DNA of 64,000 bases, taken from Bin87 sp034423115 (GTDB lineage Bacteria > Chloroflexota > Dehalococcoidia > Lucifugimonadales > UBA3495). The notes below the pieces were generated by a model. That model worked only from the letters and a program-made list of their open reading frames with translations. It made no database searches and had not been told where the DNA came from. The stretch covers positions 62,001 through 126,000 of the forward strand of contig DAOUJD010000063.1 of assembly GCA_034423115.1 (NCBI GenBank). The letters run 5' to 3'. Of the stretch, positions 41,219 to 49,970 are shown one piece after another. Positions within the stretch are counted from its first letter, which is position 1. Every line of letters begins with the position of its first letter. The position numbers and the translations under genes were made by a program.

Positions 41219-42290
41219 CTACGATTTCGGTGGGGATGTCGCGGCGGACTGTGGCCTTGCCGACGTCCTCGAGCAGTATCCAACGATTAGTGCCGCCGAC
41301 GGTCTTCTTGTCGAGGGACATTGCGCCGCGGATGGCGTTGATGTCGACGCCCTGCGCCGTGATGGGAAGGCTGAACTGCTGGAGCAGGTCGCGCTGGCGG
41401 TCGAGAATTTCGTCGCCGATCATGCCCATCTCGCGGGCGATGCGGCCCGCGCCCATCATGCCGACTGAGACGCCTTCACCGTGCATGAAGCGTCCGTATT
41501 CGGTAGAGGCCTCGAGAGCGTGGCCGATGGTGTGTCCGTAGTTGAGCAGGATGCGGATGTCGAGGGTTTCGCGCTCGTCCTGGCTGACGATGTCGGCCTT
41601 GATGGCCATGCTGCGGCGGATGACCTCGGTGGAGATTTCGGGTTCCACTTCCATGAGGGCTTCGGCGTGTTCTTCAAATACGTCGACGAGGGACGGGTCG
41701 AGGATAAGGCCGTGCTTGATGGCTTCGGCCCAACCCTCGGCGAGTTCGCGCTTGCCAAGAGTGGCGAGGGCTTGAACGTCGGCGAGAACGGCGCGGGGCT
41801 GGTAGAACGCGCCGACCATGTTCTTGGCCTGGGGCAGGTTCACGGCGACCTTGCCGCCAATCGAGGCGTCGACCATGGCGGCCATGCTGGTGGGCACCTG
41901 GACGAATGGCACGCCGCGCAGGAACGTGGCAGCGATGAATCCGCCGAGGTCGCCCGATACGCCGCCGCCGATGGCGATGATGGGCTGTCCGCGCTCGGCC
42001 TTGAGGCTCACGAGCCATTCGTAGATTTCCTGGGCCTGTTGGAATGACTTGCTGGTTTCGCCAGCGGGTATGACGAAACAGTGGGCGGCGATTCCAGCAC
42101 GCTGCAGGGCCCATTGTGCGTTGCGACCGTAGGGTCGCATCACGTTTTCGTCGGTGATGATGTAGGCGGTGTTGCCGAGGCCGAGTTCCTTGATGTGCTC
42201 GCCGAGGCGATCAATTAGGCCCCAACCGGCGATGACGGGGTAGCTTCCGCCGGAGTGGTGGACGGTTGCGGCTTGGTCGGGGTTGGTCAT
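41190..42290 (-). CDS. aroB: 3-dehydroquinate synthase
   Basis: The 366-aa enzyme makes 3-dehydroquinate in the shikimate pathway. Motifs: AIGGGVSGDLGGFIAATFLRG (NAD binding), QVPTSMAAMVDASIGGKVAVN, AEAIKHGLI, and RILLNYGHTIGHALEAS with zinc-binding His, followed by HGEGVSVGM. Length is standard. The start overlaps aroK by 4 bp (ATGA). Other shikimate genes are outside the window. Confidence 0.95.
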   Translation of the reverse strand: MTNPDQAATVHHSGGSYPVIAGWGLIDRLGEHIKELGLGNTAYIITDENVMRPYGRNAQWALQRAGIAAHCFVIPAGETSKSFQQAQEIYEWLVSLKAERGQPIIAIGGGVSGDLGGFIAATFLRGVPFVQVPTSMAAMVDASIGGKVAVNLPQAKNMVGAFYQPRAVLADVQALATLGKRELAEGWAEAIKHGLILDPSLVDVFEEHAEALMEVEPEISTEVIRRSMAIKADIVSQDERETLDIRILLNYGHTIGHALEASTEYGRFMHGEGVSVGMMGAGRIAREMGMIGDEILDRQRDLLQQFSLPITAQGVDINAIRGAMSLDKKTVGGTNRWILLEDVGKATVRRDIPTEIVDDTLAWLTD

Positions 42291-42859
42291 TGGGGTCCTC
42301 CGGAAGTTGCCTCGGGTGCGGGTTGGCGGTTGTGGACGTGTTGTTCGTAGATTTCCAGGATAGCGTCGGCGACTTGTTCGGGCGTGCGGTCGTCGGTGGC
42401 GACGGCGTAGTGAGCGTGGGCGTAAGACTCGGCGCGTTCCTCAAGGAGTTCGCGGATGCGTTCGAGGGGGTCGCCCCCGGCCAGCATGGGACGCACGGCG
42501 GCGTTGGGGCTGCCGCGTGTGATGCGGTGGTGGATGGTCTCCGGGCGGGCGGTGAGGCAGAACACGGTGCCGCTGTCGAGGAGTACTTGGCGGGTGAGTT
42601 CCTGGGCGAAAGCGCCGCCGCCGGCTGAGATCACCTTGTTGCCGCCATCGCACAAGCTAAACGTGGCGTGGCGCTCCATGGCGCGGAACACTGCCTCGCC
42701 GTCTTCACTGAAGATGCGATGGATGGGCTTGCGGGCGCGGCGGACGATCTCCTCGTCGATGTCGGCGGCGCGACGGCCGGTCTGACGCGCGATGAGACGA
42801 CCGACATGGCTTTTGCCAGTGGCCATGAAACCGACCAAGATGATGTTGTCAGCGGACAT
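42287..42859 (-). CDS. aroK: shikimate kinase
   Basis: The 190-aa kinase has the Walker A motif ILVGFMATGKSHVGR near residues 7-21, DIDEEIVRRARKPIHRIF (shikimate-binding Asp) and VISAGGGAFA. The lid RGSPNAAVRPMLAG and an adenine-loop region close the core. The ATG at 42859 fits the family start; upstream extension runs through a dispersed palindrome. A Pro-rich tail of about 12 residues follows the core. It is coupled to aroB. Confidence 0.93.
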   Translation of the reverse strand: MSADNIILVGFMATGKSHVGRLIARQTGRRAADIDEEIVRRARKPIHRIFSEDGEAVFRAMERHATFSLCDGGNKVISAGGGAFAQELTRQVLLDSGTVFCLTARPETIHHRITRGSPNAAVRPMLAGGDPLERIRELLEERAESYAHAHYAVATDDRTPEQVADAILEIYEQHVHNRQPAPEATSGGPQ

Positions 42860-42871
42860 GTGGGATTCTGG

Positions 42872-42891
42872 ATTCCGGCGCAAGCCGGAAT
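42872..42891. repeat. dispersed palindrome ATTCCGGC-N4-GCCGGAAT
   Basis: The element lies between aroK and the VOC gene and is followed by GACGG. The same family occurs at 24926-24946, 24995-25014 and 45414-45434. Confidence 0.7.
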
Positions 42892-42905
42892 GACGGCCTT
42901 GCCGG

Positions 42906-43307
42906 TTAGGCGGGGCGGGGTGGGGCGGGGGCATAACCGGAGGCGGTGCAGAACTCGACGCTGTTGCCGTCGGGGTCTTCGATGAAGAAGTAGGCCTGGC
43001 CGTCGTAGCGGACGCCGCCGCGCAGAGGCTCGAAGCCGTTGCTCTCAAGGGTTTCGCGCGTGGCTTCCAAGTCGTCGACCTGGAAGGCGTGGTGGATGTT
43101 GCCGGGTTTGGCGGGAGCCTCATCGGTTTCGATGAGGTGAACCATGATCCCGTTGTCCAACTGGAGCCACGTGATGGCCGGGTTGTCGACCTGGCTCTGG
43201 ATCTGCTTGATGCCGAGGAGCTTGTTGTAGAACTCCATCGCGCGGGCGGTGTCCTTGACCATGGTGGTCACGTGATTGATCTGCGTTATCTGGATTTGTC
43301 CGGCCAT
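42906..43307 (-). CDS. VOC (glyoxalase/bleomycin-resistance) family protein
   Basis: The 133-aa single-module VOC protein has INHVTTMVKDTARAMEFYNK at its N-terminus, HHAFQVDDLEATRETLES in the middle and YFFIEDPDGNSVEF at the end. These carry the usual metal ligands (His, Glu). It would act as a dimer; the reaction is unknown. GGAGGG lies 6 nt before the ATG at 43307. A Pro/Ala-rich tail follows. It is downstream of pcm on the same strand. Confidence 0.87.
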   Translation of the reverse strand: MAGQIQITQINHVTTMVKDTARAMEFYNKLLGIKQIQSQVDNPAITWLQLDNGIMVHLIETDEAPAKPGNIHHAFQVDDLEATRETLESNGFEPLRGGVRYDGQAYFFIEDPDGNSVEFCTASGYAPAPPRPA

Positions 43308-43404
43308 AAGGGTCCCTCCATGTCCCACATTCGGTGCGGGACGGCATTAACTGGCAGTGGGTATTATGCCATACAGTGGTGGGGTGGGTTTGGGTCCGAC
43401 GGCA

Positions 43405-44094
43405 TTACGGGTCGGGGGCCGGCATGAGGGGCAAGCCATCCCAGAAATTCTCCGGCCATGCCTCCGCGCCCAAGAGCGGTACGAACCGACACTCGGTGAG
43501 TCGGCGGGTTATCAGTCGACCGCCAGACAAACGAACCAGAGTGAGCATTTGGCCCAGCCGATCTCCGATGGGTATGACCAAGTGCCCATTGGGTTTGAGC
43601 TGGGCGACGAGGGATTGCGGTACGGATGGGGCGCTGGCGGACACCAGGATGGCGTCGTAAGGCCCCTGGTCGGGAGCGCCCAGAATGTCAGAGGCGGCGA
43701 TAACCTGCACGTTTTCGATCCCGCAGGCTTCCAGGTTGTTTCGGGCGAAGTCAACGAGATTGGGTACGCGTTCGACGGCGATAACTTGCCCAAATGGGAG
43801 CAGTTCGCCCAGAAGCGCGGCCTGATAACCGGAGCCGGCGCCGATCTCCAGGACATGCTCATCGCCGCGCAACGTCAAGGCCAAGGTCATCCTGACCACC
43901 ATGGTGGGTTGGGATATGGTCTGGCCGTGCCCGATGGACAGCGGGCGGTTGTCGTAGGCACGATGTCGTGATTCCGGAGGCACGAACAGTTCGCGCGGGA
44001 CCGCCCGCATGGCGTGCAGCACCGGGCTGTCCCCCAACGCCGAGGTGAGTTGGGACAACAGTTGATGGCGTGCGTTGTCCAGGGAGGCGTCCAT
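43405..44094 (-). CDS. pcm: protein-L-isoaspartate O-methyltransferase
   Basis: The 229-aa SAM-dependent repair methyltransferase has AMRAVPRELFVPPESRHRAY, LSIGHGQTISQPTMVVRM (family signature) and HVLEIGAGSGYQAALLGEL (SAM binding). It repairs isoaspartyl residues in aged proteins. Position 3 of the DILGAPDQGPYDAILVSA segment fits the family. It starts 362 bp from the divergent SDR gene. Confidence 0.92.
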   Translation of the reverse strand: MDASLDNARHQLLSQLTSALGDSPVLHAMRAVPRELFVPPESRHRAYDNRPLSIGHGQTISQPTMVVRMTLALTLRGDEHVLEIGAGSGYQAALLGELLPFGQVIAVERVPNLVDFARNNLEACGIENVQVIAASDILGAPDQGPYDAILVSASAPSVPQSLVAQLKPNGHLVIPIGDRLGQMLTLVRLSGGRLITRRLTECRFVPLLGAEAWPENFWDGLPLMPAPDP

Positions 44095-44456
44095 CCTGAG
44101 AGTCTAGCGGATTTGGCGCGGCAGGGTGCGCTATAACGTTCCTGCCGTAGTCGCAACTGCGGAGGGAGGGGGCACGCCTCGCCCCTACCGATTTTCCGCT
44201 CACACTCTACCGACCCCGTCATCCTGTCAAGGAAGGGGGCGATCCGGTTTGGCCGGCCTACCATGAGCGGGTGGCATTACCACTGTGCCCGGCGTTTGTA
44301 GTACAGTACGCGCATCTATACGAATCGCAGGCTACAGAGGCGGTTCGGGTCGGCTACGCTGAATCGTGGGGGCGTTGGTGGTGTGCCATGCCGGCCAGGA
44401 ATCATGCCGCCGTCTGCGAGGTCGTCAGCGCAAAATCTCTGCAAAAGGAATTAGAC
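44095..44456. other. intergenic region between divergent pcm and SDR genes
   Basis: No gene is supported in these 362 bases. A half-palindrome CCTCGCCCCTACC near 44176 is related to the GTAGGGGCGA terminator family. TATACG-like AT-rich stretches near 44313 may hold the SDR promoter. Confidence 0.4.
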
Positions 44457-45299
44457 ATGAACACGACAGGAAAACCAGTCGCCGTAGTGATTGGGGCGAC
44501 ATCCAAGTGGCAGGCGGACGGACGGAATACTCACCTGGTACATGGTGGGGACATCGACGACAGCGATTTGCCGGTGGGAGTTCGTTGGGGAGTCGGTGGA
44601 GCCATTTCGCAAAAGTTTGCGCAAGAGGGATTTTTCACGGTGTTGACGACACGGAGCGCCGCCAACGCCGAGCCACTGAACGCCGCGATCCGGGAGCAGG
44701 GCGGCGATAGCATGATCGTGGAGCTGGACCTGTCAATAAGGGAGTCGATATCGGACGCCTTCGCCCGGATTCGAGAGGAGGCCGGGGACCCGGAGGTTCT
44801 GGTGTACAACGCCGGATACATTGACGGGCGCGACCTCCCACCGGAAATGGAGTTGCTGGAGCACGTGCCATACGAGGTTCTGGAAACGGCGCAGCACATA
44901 TCCGTGAGCGGGCCCTTCCTGGTGGCGCAGGAAGTCCTGCCGGCCATGCGCGAAAAGGGCGAGGGAACCATCCTGTTCTCGAACAACGCGGCGGGGTTGC
45001 GCGGCCACAAGCGTTTCACCGGGCAATCCCTGTACTATCCGAGGGTGATGATGCGCACGCTGTCGCAGGCGTTGACCGAGGAATATTCGGAGCACGGGGT
45101 TCACGTGGCGAATGTGGTGATCGACGGAACCATTGATTCGCCAGGGACCCGGGCGACGCCACGGGCGCAGCAGAACCCGGATCTGCTGATCAATCCGGTG
45201 AAGATCGCGGAGGCGTTTTACTACCTGTACACGCAGGACAAGTCGTGCTGGACGCACGAGTTGCAGTTGACGCCGTATCCCGTCAAGCCGAGTTTCTAG
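44457..45299 (+). CDS. SDR-family oxidoreductase with an insertion in the cofactor loop
   Basis: The 280-aa protein is an SDR with VVIGATSK near residue 10, but the second half of the glycine motif (GVGGAISQKFAQEGF) comes about 27 residues later. The insert contains WQADGRNTHLVHGGD and DDSDLPVGVRW. The rest is regular: YNAGYIDGRDLPPE, SNNAAGLRGHKRFTGQSLYY and the Tyr-rich stretch. The usual Y-x3-K is not clear (SLYYPRVMMRTL), so activity may differ. AAGGA lies 6 nt before the ATG. The substrate is unknown. Confidence 0.75.
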   Translation: MNTTGKPVAVVIGATSKWQADGRNTHLVHGGDIDDSDLPVGVRWGVGGAISQKFAQEGFFTVLTTRSAANAEPLNAAIREQGGDSMIVELDLSIRESISDAFARIREEAGDPEVLVYNAGYIDGRDLPPEMELLEHVPYEVLETAQHISVSGPFLVAQEVLPAMREKGEGTILFSNNAAGLRGHKRFTGQSLYYPRVMMRTLSQALTEEYSEHGVHVANVVIDGTIDSPGTRATPRAQQNPDLLINPVKIAEAFYYLYTQDKSCWTHELQLTPYPVKPSF

Positions 45300-45413
45300 G
45301 GCTAACCGATCATGGTTGGCGGGCATCCGGGCGGGTACAGCGTCGACCCCGAAGGCATGATCTGGCAGAACATCCGGGCACTGTGAAGCTGGCACGAGGG
45401 AAGGATTTTCTGG

Positions 45414-45434
45414 ATTCCGGCTCAAGGCCGGAAT
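45414..45434. repeat. dispersed palindrome ATTCCGG-N7-CCGGAAT
   Basis: This is another member of the family at 42872-42891, located between the SDR and the luciferase-like gene. Confidence 0.65.
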
Positions 45435-45493
45435 AACGATTGCCGTGCGGGGTGGTCGGACAACAGGATGAACGGAACCTAAGGAGTAATCGA

Positions 45494-46558
45494 ATGGACG
45501 TAGGAATGATGATGATCTTTTCCAGCTACGGCTGGGAGAACGGGTCGGACGGCCAGATGTGGGAGGAGGAGTTGCGCCTCGCTGAGTTGGCTGCCGATTC
45601 CGGGTTTGATTGTCTGTGGTCTGCCGAGCACCATTTCAACGATTACTCCTTCGTGCCGGACAACCTGCACCTGATGACGCACGTGGCGGCCAAGCATCCG
45701 CAAATCGACGTGGGCACGGCGGCGGTGATATTGCCGTGGCACAACCCGTTGCGGGTGGCGGAAAACGCCGCAGTGCTGGACCTGCTGAGCGGCGGCCGAT
45801 TGCGGCTGGGGTTCGGGCGCGGGCTGGCACGGCGGGAATTCGCGACGTTCGGGATCAGCATGGACGAGTCGCGGGAGCGTTTTGACGAAGCGGCCCCGAT
45901 GATTGTTGACGCGCTGAAGACGGGTTTCATCGAGGGAGATGGGAAGTTTTATCAACAGCCACGGACGGAAATCCGGCCGCGTCCGCAGCACTCCTTCGAC
46001 GGTCGCATCTACGCGGTGGCGGCGAGCGATGATTCGGTGCTGTCGGCTGCCAAGCTAGGGGCGCATATCATCATGTTCGCGGACCGCCCCTGGGAGATGC
46101 GGATGCCCGGAATCGAGCGGGGACGTGCGCTACACCGGGAGTTTCACGGCACGGAACCGCCGGCCCTGATGATGACGGAATTTGTGATCTGCGGCACCGA
46201 TTTGGCGCAGTGCGAGGAAGAAGCGAGGCAGTACCAGGGCAAGTTCGTGGAGAGCAATTTCTATCACTATGAATTTCTCGGCGATCATTTCAGCTCGGTG
46301 AAGGGCTACGACGCATACCAGCAGAAGGCGGAAATCGCGCGTTCGGCCGGCCTGGAAGGCGCGGTGGAAGGATTCATGAAGGCCGCCAGTTGGGGAACGC
46401 CGGACAAGATCCTGCGGGGGCTTGAGGACAGGCGGGCTCTGCTGGGCGAATTTGAGCTGAACGTGGCGTTCCGGTTTGGCGGCACGCCCATGGACGTAGC
46501 GGAGCGGGGATTGAAGCTGTTCGCCGACGAAGTTCTGCCGGTGCTCAAGTCCTGGTAA
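45494..46558 (+). CDS. luciferase-like flavin-dependent monooxygenase
   Basis: The 354-aa protein belongs to the bacterial luciferase-like (F420/FMN TIM-barrel) family. Motifs: DSGFDCLWSAEHHFNDYSFVPD, VGTAAVILPWHNPLRVAENAAVLDLLSGGRLRLGFGRG, and ASWGTPDKILRGLED near the end. Such enzymes oxidise small organics using reduced FMN or F420; the substrate is not evident. AAGGAG lies about 8 nt before the ATG at 45494. Paralogues are common in SAR202-type genomes (general knowledge). Confidence 0.88.
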   Translation: MDVGMMMIFSSYGWENGSDGQMWEEELRLAELAADSGFDCLWSAEHHFNDYSFVPDNLHLMTHVAAKHPQIDVGTAAVILPWHNPLRVAENAAVLDLLSGGRLRLGFGRGLARREFATFGISMDESRERFDEAAPMIVDALKTGFIEGDGKFYQQPRTEIRPRPQHSFDGRIYAVAASDDSVLSAAKLGAHIIMFADRPWEMRMPGIERGRALHREFHGTEPPALMMTEFVICGTDLAQCEEEARQYQGKFVESNFYHYEFLGDHFSSVKGYDAYQQKAEIARSAGLEGAVEGFMKAASWGTPDKILRGLEDRRALLGEFELNVAFRFGGTPMDVAERGLKLFADEVLPVLKSW

Positions 46559-46576
46559 TCACGCGCGCAGCGGGAT

Positions 46577-47944
46577 TCAGTGGCGCTGCAGGTGATCGAG
46601 GTCGTCGGTGAGCCCCTGCATGGTCTCGGGGTCAGGGTCTTCCGATCCTGGGCCGTAGTGGTAGCGCTGGAAGCCGGTGACGATGCGTTCCACTGGAGGG
46701 TCGGGCAGAGCCTGGTTGGCTTCCCGTCGGTGTTCCTGCGGGGTCTGTGAGTTCCGGCGGGCGAATCCGACAGCGCGGGCGACGTCCAGCATGCGGTGAT
46801 AGACCTCGCGAGGATTGACGGGAGGCGGGCGACGGCGGCGTAGGTTGGATGCCCGGTAGAGCAAGCCGGCTAGAGCATCGGCTACGTCCTGCCCGGCGGT
46901 CTGGAGGGTGAACGTTGATTCGCGGGTCTCACCCTCGGCGTAGTTGCCGCCGGTGAGACGGCGGCGTCTGAACATGCGGAAGAGGACCCAACCGGCCAGA
47001 GAAATTGCCGCCAAGAAGGCCAACCATTTGATGACGGTGAGGATGACGCTGGGCGGGCCGTCTCCTTCGACTTCGCGCAGGCTTTCGTGAAACTCCTCGA
47101 TCTGGAGGCGGGCCAGTTCCAGGCCGCTGAGGTCGCCGCCGCCGAAAAAGCTGGCGATCCAATTACCCACCGCGACCAAGCCGGCGGCCAGCAACCCCAA
47201 TAGCAGCAAAATCGGGCGGAGAGTCCACAGGCCCATGAAAGCGATGCCGCGCACGATGGCCTTGGCGACCTCGTCCAGGCCGCCGACCCCGAGCGCTCCC
47301 AAAATGAGAGAAATGAACAGGACCGTGACCACGCTGACGACGATAGCCAGGAGCCAGCCACGGCTGATGTGACCGACGCCACTATCGATGGCGAAACGGC
47401 TGAGGGCCATGCCACCAAGGCCGATGGCGAAGAACATGAACAGCACGGGCAGGCGGATGATGTTGGCGTCCATGATGGCGTCGGCGGCGACGGCTACGAT
47501 GACGATGACAACACCGCGTACAAACGCATTTCGCACCACGTCGAGGGTTACGTCATCGCGGGCGATGGCAGTACCGCGCCACCACAACAGCAACAACAGG
47601 GTGGCGGTGATAGTGAGGGCAGCCACGGCGTTCAGTTCTCCGGAAAAAACGAGACCGATAGGGAACCAACCGGCGCCCATGCTGACGCCAGCCAGGACCA
47701 GGACCGACAAGGCGCTCACGATCAAGCCTATGACGCCGCGCAGGTTCAACGAAAACCGGATGTTTTGCACATACCAGGACAGGATGAAAGACCAACCGAT
47801 CGCGATCATGGCGATGCCCAGCGGGACGCCCGATTCGGGAAGGCGGATCGCGTTGGACAACAAACGTCCCAGGAGATAGATGGCAAACCCCTCTAGGAAC
47901 AGGGTGATGCCGGTGACGAACGCAGCGCGGGCGAAGTTGGTCAT
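46577..47944 (-). CDS. multi-pass membrane protein with C-terminal DUF4129
   Basis: The 455-aa protein has about nine to ten membrane helices in residues 1-335. A cytoplasmic C-terminal part follows that matches DUF4129 (NPREVYHRMLDVARAVGFAR, QTPQEHRREANQAL). It overlaps the DUF58 gene by 4 bp. Together with DUF58 and MoxR-type ATPases, such proteins often form a transglutaminase-linked membrane complex. The MoxR ATPase and transglutaminase are not in this window. Function is unknown. Confidence 0.8.
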   Translation of the reverse strand: MTNFARAAFVTGITLFLEGFAIYLLGRLLSNAIRLPESGVPLGIAMIAIGWSFILSWYVQNIRFSLNLRGVIGLIVSALSVLVLAGVSMGAGWFPIGLVFSGELNAVAALTITATLLLLLWWRGTAIARDDVTLDVVRNAFVRGVVIVIVAVAADAIMDANIIRLPVLFMFFAIGLGGMALSRFAIDSGVGHISRGWLLAIVVSVVTVLFISLILGALGVGGLDEVAKAIVRGIAFMGLWTLRPILLLLGLLAAGLVAVGNWIASFFGGGDLSGLELARLQIEEFHESLREVEGDGPPSVILTVIKWLAFLAAISLAGWVLFRMFRRRRLTGGNYAEGETRESTFTLQTAGQDVADALAGLLYRASNLRRRRPPPVNPREVYHRMLDVARAVGFARRNSQTPQEHRREANQALPDPPVERIVTGFQRYHYGPGSEDPDPETMQGLTDDLDHLQRH

Positions 47945-49218
47945 TCCGGACCTCCCACTGGGCCGACGCCAACGGTTTCGTCATCCAGCCAATCGTCGCG
48001 CCACATTTCTTCGAGTCCAGCGAGGGACGGGCCGGCCACGTAAAGAGGAACTTCGGGTGGAAGCTGGCGGGCAGCGGGCCCAGGGTCGCCATCGCCGGCA
48101 TAGAAAATGATCAACCGGTGTCCTCGGCGGCGGATCAACTCGGTCTCGTTGATCACGGCTGGGGAAATGAGAGCGGTAACGAGAACCACGGTGGCGCCGG
48201 ACGCCAGCGATTCAGACTCCGTGCGGAGGACGGAGGACAGTTCGGTGACCCAGAAGGGGCCGGCCATGGCCAGGGATTCCAGGACGGATTCCAGTTGCAG
48301 GTCGCCGGAACCGGGCGCCACGGACATCCACTTGCTGGAATAGGATGCGATGGCGTTGCTGACCATGCCGAAGGTGTAGTCCTCGCGCCGGGCGTATTCG
48401 GCTACGGAGGCGGCTACGGTCACGGCGCGCTCGAAGAGTCGGCGGTTGCTGCCCTGCCAAGCGGCGTCGCCGGTGCGGGCATTGAGGGCAATCAGCATGT
48501 AACGCGTGGCGGCGGGCTCAAATACGCGGGACTCCAACTTTCGGTGACGAGCCGTGGCCTTCCAGTCGATCCGTTTCAGAGGGTCGGTGGGCAAATAGTC
48601 GCGGAGGCCGACGAAACGGCTGGGGTCGTCCTGAACGAATCTACGCCCGCGGCCGGTACCTAGGGGTCGTTCCCAAAGGTTCAGCATGCGGCGAAGGTCG
48701 ACGATGCGAGGATACACGAGGAGGTAGTCGACGTCCGAGACGTAGTGTTCGGCGGAGGTAAGGCCGAACATGTCCCCGCTGCGGAGACGGGCGGGCCCGA
48801 TGCGGTGGTATCCGCGGGCGCGGCAACGCACCCGGTATCTCCAGGTGACCTTCTGGTACGGCAACAGAGAAGTGGTGATACGGTGGTCGAGTTCAGCCTC
48901 CGCGCCGACGCCCCGGCGATAGGTTCCGCCGGTCTGCAAGCCCAGGGGGAAGGTGTCGGAGATGTCCAACCAGATCATCGGCAGGAGCTTGTCGTTGTTG
49001 ACGGTGATGTAGTAGTCGAGCACGTCACCGATGAATGCGCGGCGGCGTTCCAGGCGTCTGGAGTAGGTGAGGCGGCGGAAGGCGTAACGGGGCCAGTGTT
49101 TGCCGGTGATCCAGATGAGCAGCACCAGCACACCGACCACGATCAGCAGGGCCTGGCTGGCGAGCAGGCCCGCGACGATGGCAATGGTCGCCGCTATTAC
49201 CCAAAGATCGCTGATCAT
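47941..49218 (-). CDS. DUF58 domain protein
   Basis: The 425-aa protein has two N-terminal membrane helices (about residues 5-45) and a beta-rich domain. The DUF58 core is marked by GDMFGLTSAEHY and FVGLRDYLPTDPLKRIDWKATARHRKLESRVFEP, with a VWA-like part after it (YMLIALNARTG). The ATG at 49218 is chosen because it directly precedes the first membrane helix; there is no strong ribosome binding site. It is coupled by a 4-bp overlap to the DUF4129 gene. Confidence 0.83.
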   Translation of the reverse strand: MISDLWVIAATIAIVAGLLASQALLIVVGVLVLLIWITGKHWPRYAFRRLTYSRRLERRRAFIGDVLDYYITVNNDKLLPMIWLDISDTFPLGLQTGGTYRRGVGAEAELDHRITTSLLPYQKVTWRYRVRCRARGYHRIGPARLRSGDMFGLTSAEHYVSDVDYLLVYPRIVDLRRMLNLWERPLGTGRGRRFVQDDPSRFVGLRDYLPTDPLKRIDWKATARHRKLESRVFEPAATRYMLIALNARTGDAAWQGSNRRLFERAVTVAASVAEYARREDYTFGMVSNAIASYSSKWMSVAPGSGDLQLESVLESLAMAGPFWVTELSSVLRTESESLASGATVVLVTALISPAVINETELIRRRGHRLIIFYAGDGDPGPAARQLPPEVPLYVAGPSLAGLEEMWRDDWLDDETVGVGPVGGPE

Positions 49219-49316
49219 GGTGGCAGGATAACTGATTTGGAGGCCAAGAGCACGGGCAGTCTGTGGGCTGGCCGCCCTGTGATATGCTGATTTCAAATTA
49301 CCGGGAGGGAATGACG

Positions 49317-49865
49317 ATGGCGCGTGTCCCCTATGTTGCTCGAGAGGAACTGGATGCAGACGGGCAGGTAATCTACGACCGGATTCGAGAGGACCGTGGC
49401 GCAGCCGAGGTGGGCCTGCAATTCCGGGCGCTGCTGCATAGCCCGGAGGCCGCCGGGTATCTGACGTCGATGGGGGCCACGCTGCGGTTCAAGTCGGCGA
49501 TGCCGGATGACCTGAAGGAACTGGCGATCATCCTGGTGGCGCGGGAATGGGATTCGGGCATCGAGTGGACCGGGCACGCGGTGGCGGCGGCACGGGCCGG
49601 CATCTCGGACGAGTCCATTGAGGGGATACGCACCGGCAAAGCTCCGGGTTGCCTGGCGGGGCAGCAAGCGGATATTGCACGCTTCGTGCAGCAGATGATC
49701 AGGGAGAAAGACGTTTCGGACGAGAATTTCGAGGCGGTGCGGGCGTTCCTGGGAGACCGGGGCGTAGTGGATCTCACGATGACCGTCTCGTACTACACCG
49801 CTTTGGCCCTGGCCCAGATCGCGCTGCGTCCGGAGATGGGTGAGGGACGCGTTTCGACGCTTTAG
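49317..49865 (+). CDS. carboxymuconolactone decarboxylase (CMD) family protein
   Basis: The 182-aa helical protein has ALLHSPEAAGYLTSMGATLRF, LKELAIILVAREWDSGIEWTGHAVAAARAG and a C-terminal VSYYTALALAQIALRPEMG. It matches the CMD family, but the C-x2-C of AhpD-type peroxidase members is absent (EWDSGIEWTGH), so it is more like a true decarboxylase/lactonase or a non-redox member. The ATG at 49317 has GGAGGG 7 nt upstream. It is divergent from the DUF58 gene. Confidence 0.82.
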   Translation: MARVPYVAREELDADGQVIYDRIREDRGAAEVGLQFRALLHSPEAAGYLTSMGATLRFKSAMPDDLKELAIILVAREWDSGIEWTGHAVAAARAGISDESIEGIRTGKAPGCLAGQQADIARFVQQMIREKDVSDENFEAVRAFLGDRGVVDLTMTVSYYTALALAQIALRPEMGEGRVSTL

Positions 49866-49970
49866 TGAAGACGGCCAGGCTCCATGGATGCGGCGTGGCC
49901 AGAGATGCGGCAAGCGTGAGTTGGTTTCACCAACATTGTTTTGATGCCCTCGCATTGAGGGATAGGTTGC

